Shown: piece by piece, positions 59,679-64,000 of the stretch | Numbering within the stretch: position 1 is the first letter of the stretch | Layout of the letters: the number at the start of each line of letters is the position of its first letter | Assembly (NCBI GenBank): GCA_934401755.1 | Contig: CAKRSU010000004.1 | Location: 1 to 64,000, forward strand | Direction of reading: 5' to 3' | Origin: an uncultured Oxalobacter sp. | GTDB taxonomy: Bacteria; Pseudomonadota; Gammaproteobacteria; Burkholderiales; Burkholderiaceae_D | Length of the DNA: 64,000 nt | The notes under the pieces: generated by a model | The model's input: the letters and a program-made list of their open reading frames with translations, nothing else | What the model was told of the DNA's origin: nothing | Database searches by the model: none | Made by a program: the position numbers and the translations under genes

Positions 59679-61448
59679 TTACCCTTTTTTCTGGCCTTTT
59701 GCCCAGGAATCACGCAAACTAACGGCTCGGTTGAAAACAGGTTTTTCTCTTGTATGATCGACTAAATCTGCGACAAAATACCCCTGACGTTCAAATTGAT
59801 AAATATCTCCAGGTTTAGCCTCTTTTAATCCCGGTTCAAGATAGGCATGAACAATTTCAAGTGAATCTGGATTGAGTGCTTCACGAAAATCTCTGCCATT
59901 GGCATCTGGTGCGGGTTCTGCAAATAGCCGGTCATAGATACGAACTTCTGCAGAAATTGCATCACTTGTACTAACCCAATGAATCGTCCCACGAACTTTA
60001 TAATTTTGGCTAGTGGGGGTTCCACTTCGACTATCTGGCAAATAATTAGCATGAACGGCAATAATATGTCCCTTCTCGTCCTGATCAAAATGAGTACACT
60101 CGACCACATAAGCGCAACGTAGACGAACTCGATTGCCAGGATAAAGTCGGCGATACCCTTTCACAGGCTCAGCCATAAAGTCATCTTGTTCAATCCACAA
60201 TTCTTTTGAAAAGTTAAATTGACGCTCTCCTTGCTCTGGATTATGAGGATGAACAGGTGCTGTACAAACTTCAGTCTGATTTTCAGGGTAATTATCAATA
60301 ATCAATTTTAATGGATGTAATACAGCCGCAGCACGAGGCGCTTTAGGATCCAAATCATCCCTTAAACATCCTTCAAGAGTGCTTATATCAATCCAACCAT
60401 CCGCTTTAGCAACCCCAATACGTTCACAGAATAAACGAATTGATTCTGGAGTATAACCACGACGACGAATCCCTACAATAGTAGGCATTCTTGGATCATC
60501 CCATCCATTGACACGCTTTTCTTCAACTAATTGAAAAAGTTTTCGCTTACTTGTGACGGTATATGTCAAATTAAGACGAGCAAATTCATATTGATGGGGA
60601 AGTGGTTTTTCTAGAAAACCACCAATAACTCGACCATCTGGCAAGGTTGTTTTCTCTGCTAGCCGTTCAAGAATCCAATCATAAAAGGGACGATGGTCCT
60701 GAAATTCTAATGTGCAGATAGAATGAGTAATTTTCTCCAATGCATCGGATATTGGATGCGTATAGTCATACATTGGATAAATATTCCATTTATCGCCAGT
60801 ACGGTGATGATGAGCATGGCGAATACGGTAAATCACTGGATCACGCATATTCATATTAGGAGAGGCCATATCAATCTTTGCCCGTAAAACATGAGCGCCG
60901 TCAGGAAACTCACCTGCCTTCATGCGTTTAAAAAGGTCAAGAGATTCCTCAATAGGACGATTACGAAATGGCGAATTAACACCTGGCGTATTAAATGTCC
61001 CACGATTTTTGACTATTTCTTCTGGACTCTGGCTATCAACATAGGCATGCCCTGCCTCAATAAGTCCACAAGCCATTTCATAGAGTTGATCAAAATAATC
61101 GCTTGCAAAATGCAAATATGGAACGCCATTTTGTTCCCATGAGAAACCAAGCCATTTAACACTATCTTTGATAGTATCAACAAATTCTTGATCCTCTTTT
61201 GTCGGATTTGTATCATCAAACCGTAAGTTACAACGGCCATGATAATCTCTTGCTAATCCAAAATTTAAACAAATCGATTTTGCATGTCCAATATGAAGAT
61301 AGCCATTGGGTTCTGGCGGAAACCGAGTAATGACCTGTGGCAAACCATCACGCTGATAGGTCCCCTTTTCATTATCAGATTCAATAATTGCCCGTAAAAA
61401 ATTGGATGTAGAAGCCGATGCTATACTATTTTTATTATCTTCGCTCAT
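59679..61448 (-). CDS. glnS: Glutaminyl-tRNA synthetase
   Basis: 589 aa. Class I synthetase: FPPEPNGYLHIGHAKSICLN (HIGH motif), NLRFDDTNPTKEDQEFVD, VTSKRKLFQLVEEKRVNGWD (KMSKS-like), RRRGYTPESI, and the two C-terminal anticodon-binding barrels. A GlnRS indicates direct charging of tRNA-Gln in this organism, although GatCAB could also be present elsewhere. The leader region upstream is 300 bases. Confidence 0.97.
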   Translation of the reverse strand: MSEDNKNSIASASTSNFLRAIIESDNEKGTYQRDGLPQVITRFPPEPNGYLHIGHAKSICLNFGLARDYHGRCNLRFDDTNPTKEDQEFVDTIKDSVKWLGFSWEQNGVPYLHFASDYFDQLYEMACGLIEAGHAYVDSQSPEEIVKNRGTFNTPGVNSPFRNRPIEESLDLFKRMKAGEFPDGAHVLRAKIDMASPNMNMRDPVIYRIRHAHHHRTGDKWNIYPMYDYTHPISDALEKITHSICTLEFQDHRPFYDWILERLAEKTTLPDGRVIGGFLEKPLPHQYEFARLNLTYTVTSKRKLFQLVEEKRVNGWDDPRMPTIVGIRRRGYTPESIRLFCERIGVAKADGWIDISTLEGCLRDDLDPKAPRAAAVLHPLKLIIDNYPENQTEVCTAPVHPHNPEQGERQFNFSKELWIEQDDFMAEPVKGYRRLYPGNRVRLRCAYVVECTHFDQDEKGHIIAVHANYLPDSRSGTPTSQNYKVRGTIHWVSTSDAISAEVRIYDRLFAEPAPDANGRDFREALNPDSLEIVHAYLEPGLKEAKPGDIYQFERQGYFVADLVDHTREKPVFNRAVSLRDSWAKGQKKG

Positions 61449-61750
61449 AACGTTATGATGGGAATAGAATGACTAATATTTTATGCAAAACTGCAGCAGT
61501 ACTAACACGTTCTCTTAAAAATCAGATGTTCCTACTCAGCAGAATGCCACATGCTCATTTTTCAGTAGTTTCTGCATGGGAAATATCTTAGGAAAAGTTC
61601 GATTCATTTTTTATAATAGAACAAACCGCAAATTCATTTGCTTAACTTCCCGTATTTGAATTCCCAAATTGTCACTACACACCATGCCGACGGTTGATGA
61701 GTCTAACACGGAAAAACGCCATGATAAAGAATAACGCTAAAGACCCATCA
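61449..61750. promoter_or_regulatory. Intergenic region between plsY and glnS
   Basis: About 300 bases; no gene or RNA structure recognised. Must contain the glnS promoter on the - strand. Confidence 0.4.
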
Positions 61751-62362
61751 TTAACTTGCTTTTTTCTTAGAACCGATTTTGCTTTCTTTTCCAGAAATTA
61801 AATTAGAAATATTTTTCCGATGTCGATAAATAAGTAATGCTGTAATGATACAAACTGCATAAAAATTAGTATCAACTTGAAACATTACACCATAATACAC
61901 AGGAGCAAGTAACGCGGCTATTAATGCAGATAATGAGGAATAGCGTGTTAAAAACGCCACCATAATCCAGGTTAAAAGTACAAAAAGGCCAAACATTGGA
62001 TTAATGCCTAATAAGACCCCTAGTCCTGTTGCAACTCCTTTTCCCCCTCGAAATCGAGCAAATAACGGAAATAAATGGCCAATAAATGCAGCTAATGCAA
62101 CACCTGCAATGCCCCATTTTCCAATATTAAACTGATCAGCAAAAATATTGGTTAAATATACAGCTACCCATCCTTTTGCCGCATCTCCAATAAGCGTTAA
62201 TAATGCTGCAAATTTATTGCCTGTTCGAAGAACATTTGTTGCACCTGGATTTCCCGAACCATAAGTTCGTGGATCATCAAGACCAAATAATTTACTAGTC
62301 ACCAATGCAAACGAAATGGAACCTAGAAGATAAGCAATTAAGATAAATAAAACTGTATACAT
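61751..62362 (-). CDS. plsY: Glycerol-3-phosphate acyltransferase PlsY
   Basis: 203-aa membrane protein. Transfers acyl groups from acyl-phosphate to glycerol-3-phosphate. The conserved loops LLGSISFALVTSKLFGLDDP, GSGNPGATNVLRTGNK and FRGGKGVATGLGV are present within about five to six membrane helices. A basic tail (SKIGSKKKAS) follows. Confidence 0.95.
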   Translation of the reverse strand: MYTVLFILIAYLLGSISFALVTSKLFGLDDPRTYGSGNPGATNVLRTGNKFAALLTLIGDAAKGWVAVYLTNIFADQFNIGKWGIAGVALAAFIGHLFPLFARFRGGKGVATGLGVLLGINPMFGLFVLLTWIMVAFLTRYSSLSALIAALLAPVYYGVMFQVDTNFYAVCIITALLIYRHRKNISNLISGKESKIGSKKKAS

Positions 62363-62539
62363 GTCTTTTTCTTATAAATACCAATTTCGATAATCTTGTC
62401 GATTCGAAAAAAGAGAACTTATAAAATATCCCATTTTCAGCAAAAATTATAGCTATTATGCCCTATCTCGCCATTTTCCATCCCTCAAGGAAATAAAAAA
62501 TTGACCTCAATCAAGTTCAATGCATCTTTCTGACGATTT

Positions 62540-63469
62540 CTACTGATGACTACGCGGATGATGTTGTGCATGCAATTGTTTTAAACGTTGACGTGCAATA
62601 TGGGTATAAATCTGTGTTGTTGTAATATCTGAGTGTCCAAGCAGCAACTGAACCACTCGTAAATCAGCCCCATGATTTAACAGATGAGTGGCAAATGCAT
62701 GACGCAAAGTATGTGGAGATAAAGGATCAGTAATTCCAGCTTTTATGGCATACTTTTTAATTAACACCCAAAACATTTGTCGAGTCATTAATGTTCCTCG
62801 GGAAGTAACAAACAGATAATCAGATTGTCTATTCGATAAAATTTCAGGACGAATAAACGTCATATAATGTTGAATTAAATAATCCGCTTGTTGTCCAAAC
62901 GGCACAAGTCTTACTTTACTACCTTTGCCCATCACACGAACAACCCCTTCATTCAAACTCACTTCATTGAGTTTTAAAGCAGTTAGTTCAGAAACACGTA
63001 GCCCACTTGCATACATCAACTCAATCATCGCTTTATCACGAAATCCCAATAATGTTTCGCAATTAGGCGCACTCAGTAATGCTTCAACTTGCATCTCTGA
63101 TAAAGCATGAGGAAAACGTTGAGGCTGCTTTGCTGAATGCATCTTTCCACAAGGATTTTCGCTAATACGACCAAGACGTATCTGATGTTGGTAAAAACGC
63201 TTTAAGACTGTTAGTCGACGATTAGCAGAAGTTGCTTTACTGGTTGCATGGCGTGCTAAAAAATAGCGATTTAATTGTTCAACATTTGCATGGACCAAAT
63301 CTTTATTGCCGGCTTCCGCTTGCAACCAAATAGCAAATAATTTGAGATCATTACGATATGATGCAATTGTATTCGGTGAAAGTCCATCTTCAAGCCAAAG
63401 CGCATCGCAAAACTCATCAATTTGACCACTATTTACCGTAGTTAAAATGATTTCATTTTCTATTGGCAT
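62540..63469 (-). CDS. xerD: Site-specific tyrosine recombinase XerD
   Basis: 309 aa. Resolves chromosome dimers at dif with XerC under FtsK control. N-terminal core-binding domain (LWLEDGLSPNTIASYRNDLK) and catalytic domain with Arg (YASGLRVSELTAL), Lys (MGKGSKVRLVPFG), H-x-x-R (PHTLRHAFATHLLNHGADLR), His (LLGHSDITTTQ) and Tyr (IYTHI). Sequence fits XerD better than the recombinase at 21458-22450. Confidence 0.94.
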   Translation of the reverse strand: MPIENEIILTTVNSGQIDEFCDALWLEDGLSPNTIASYRNDLKLFAIWLQAEAGNKDLVHANVEQLNRYFLARHATSKATSANRRLTVLKRFYQHQIRLGRISENPCGKMHSAKQPQRFPHALSEMQVEALLSAPNCETLLGFRDKAMIELMYASGLRVSELTALKLNEVSLNEGVVRVMGKGSKVRLVPFGQQADYLIQHYMTFIRPEILSNRQSDYLFVTSRGTLMTRQMFWVLIKKYAIKAGITDPLSPHTLRHAFATHLLNHGADLRVVQLLLGHSDITTTQIYTHIARQRLKQLHAQHHPRSHQ

Positions 63470-63497
63470 CTTCTATAAATACTCTTGTTTTTCTGAT

Positions 63498-64000
63498 TTA
63501 TTTTAAATGAGGAGGATTCTGAGCAAAATAACTCTTAATACCATTTAAGATCGCTTTAGCAACTGATTCTTGATAATCACTCGATTTCAGCTTAGTTTCT
63601 TCTGTTGGATTTGAAATAAAAGCCGTTTCAAGCAAAATACTCGGAATATCAGGAGCCTTTAAAACAGCAAAAGCTGCTTGTTCAACATTACTATTATGGA
63701 GTGTATTAATTTTTCCCATTTCTTTAAGAACACCTTTTGCAAGTTTCATACTTTGCTTAATTTGAGCCGTCACTGACATATCCAACAAGACACTCGCCAC
63801 TTGATTATCCTGATTTTTAATATTAATTCCGCCAATCAAATCAGAGGCGTTTTCGCGATTTGCCAATAAACGAGCCGTTGTAGACGTTGCCCCTCTTTCC
63901 GATAAAACAAAAACAGAAGATCCTCGTGCAGAAGGTGATGTAAAGGCATCCGCATGAATTGAAACAAACAAATCTGCTTTAGCCGCCCGAGCTTTTTTAA
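63498..64000 (-). CDS. N-acetylmuramoyl-L-alanine amidase (AmiC-type, Amidase_3), 5' partial
   Basis: The coding frame continues beyond the right edge ([19 protein letters not shown] at the edge), so the start is missing; the TTG at 63971 is internal. The SIHADAF motif holds a zinc-ligand His, [12 protein letters not shown] is typical of Amidase_3, and the catalytic Glu region is [16 protein letters not shown]. Cleaves the MurNAc-L-Ala bond and helps daughter cell separation. The N-terminal AMIN/signal region lies outside the window. Confidence 0.9.
   Translation of the reverse strand, partial: KKARAAKADLFVSIHADAFTSPSARGSSVFVLSERGATSTTARLLANRENASDLIGGINIKNQDNQVASVLLDMSVTAQIKQSMKLAKGVLKEMGKINTLHNSNVEQAAFAVLKAPDIPSILLETAFISNPTEETKLKSSDYQESVAKAILNGIKSYFAQNPPHLK

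Overview
The window looks like a chromosomal segment from a low-G+C, probably host-associated betaproteobacterium (Burkholderiales, Alcaligenaceae-like). This is inferred from gene order (dusB-fis-purH-ruvC-ruvA-ruvB; rpsP-rimM-trmD-rplS followed by a CoA-type Nudix gene; gmk-rpoZ-spoT; rluD-pgeF divergent from bamD) and from the BamD and TyrRS sequences. Genus cannot be fixed by eye. At least three decayed genes (yoeB-like, mtgA-like, one unknown) suggest ongoing genome reduction.

Layout. 1-4214 is an accessory, very AT-rich stretch. It holds a heptanucleotide repeat inside the 5' end of an acyltransferase-3 gene (a likely phase-variable surface modifier), a ruined YoeB toxin gene, and a GmrSD-like DUF262/DUF1524 protein. 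4238-17577 carries housekeeping genes: gdhA, serS, a manganese-type CDF exporter, a gamma-glutamyltransferase, a LOG-family enzyme, metC, rimO, pgeF, rluD, bamD, gmk and rpoZ. 17650-23762 has spoT, an unknown methyltransferase, a solitary tyrosine recombinase and tyrS. 23909-34577 is a nearly continuous + strand run: M23 peptidase, anmK, dtd, a PEBP protein, a histidine phosphatase, dusB, fis, purH, ruvCAB, mutT and an ABM-domain protein, followed by tRNA-Leu(CAA). 35159-43620 is mostly - strand: glcB, a small membrane protein, relA, a CoA-type Nudix gene, and the rpsP-rimM-trmD-rplS operon. 43837-48159 holds ackA, tsaD, tRNA-Lys(UUU) and an MsbA-like exporter. 48582-55483 is a second accessory stretch: an epimerase, two pseudogenes, an AAA+ ATPase with a UPF0149 partner, a radical SAM protein, and a Nudix/TIR-like pair. 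55706-64000 returns to housekeeping: tRNA-fMet, pyrD, gst, two tandem M48 lipoprotein proteases, glnS, plsY, xerD and a truncated amiC-type amidase.

How the genes fit together. Both (p)ppGpp enzymes are present. RelA keeps the synthetase motifs and lacks the hydrolase site. SpoT keeps the hydrolase site but carries unusual substitutions in its synthetase domain, which points to a division of labour. The two accessory stretches contain the best candidates for unusual biology: the phase-variable acyltransferase, the GmrSD-like defence gene, and a two-gene cassette pairing a Nudix hydrolase with a TIR-like protein. All functions are read from sequence motifs and remembered family features; no database search was run.
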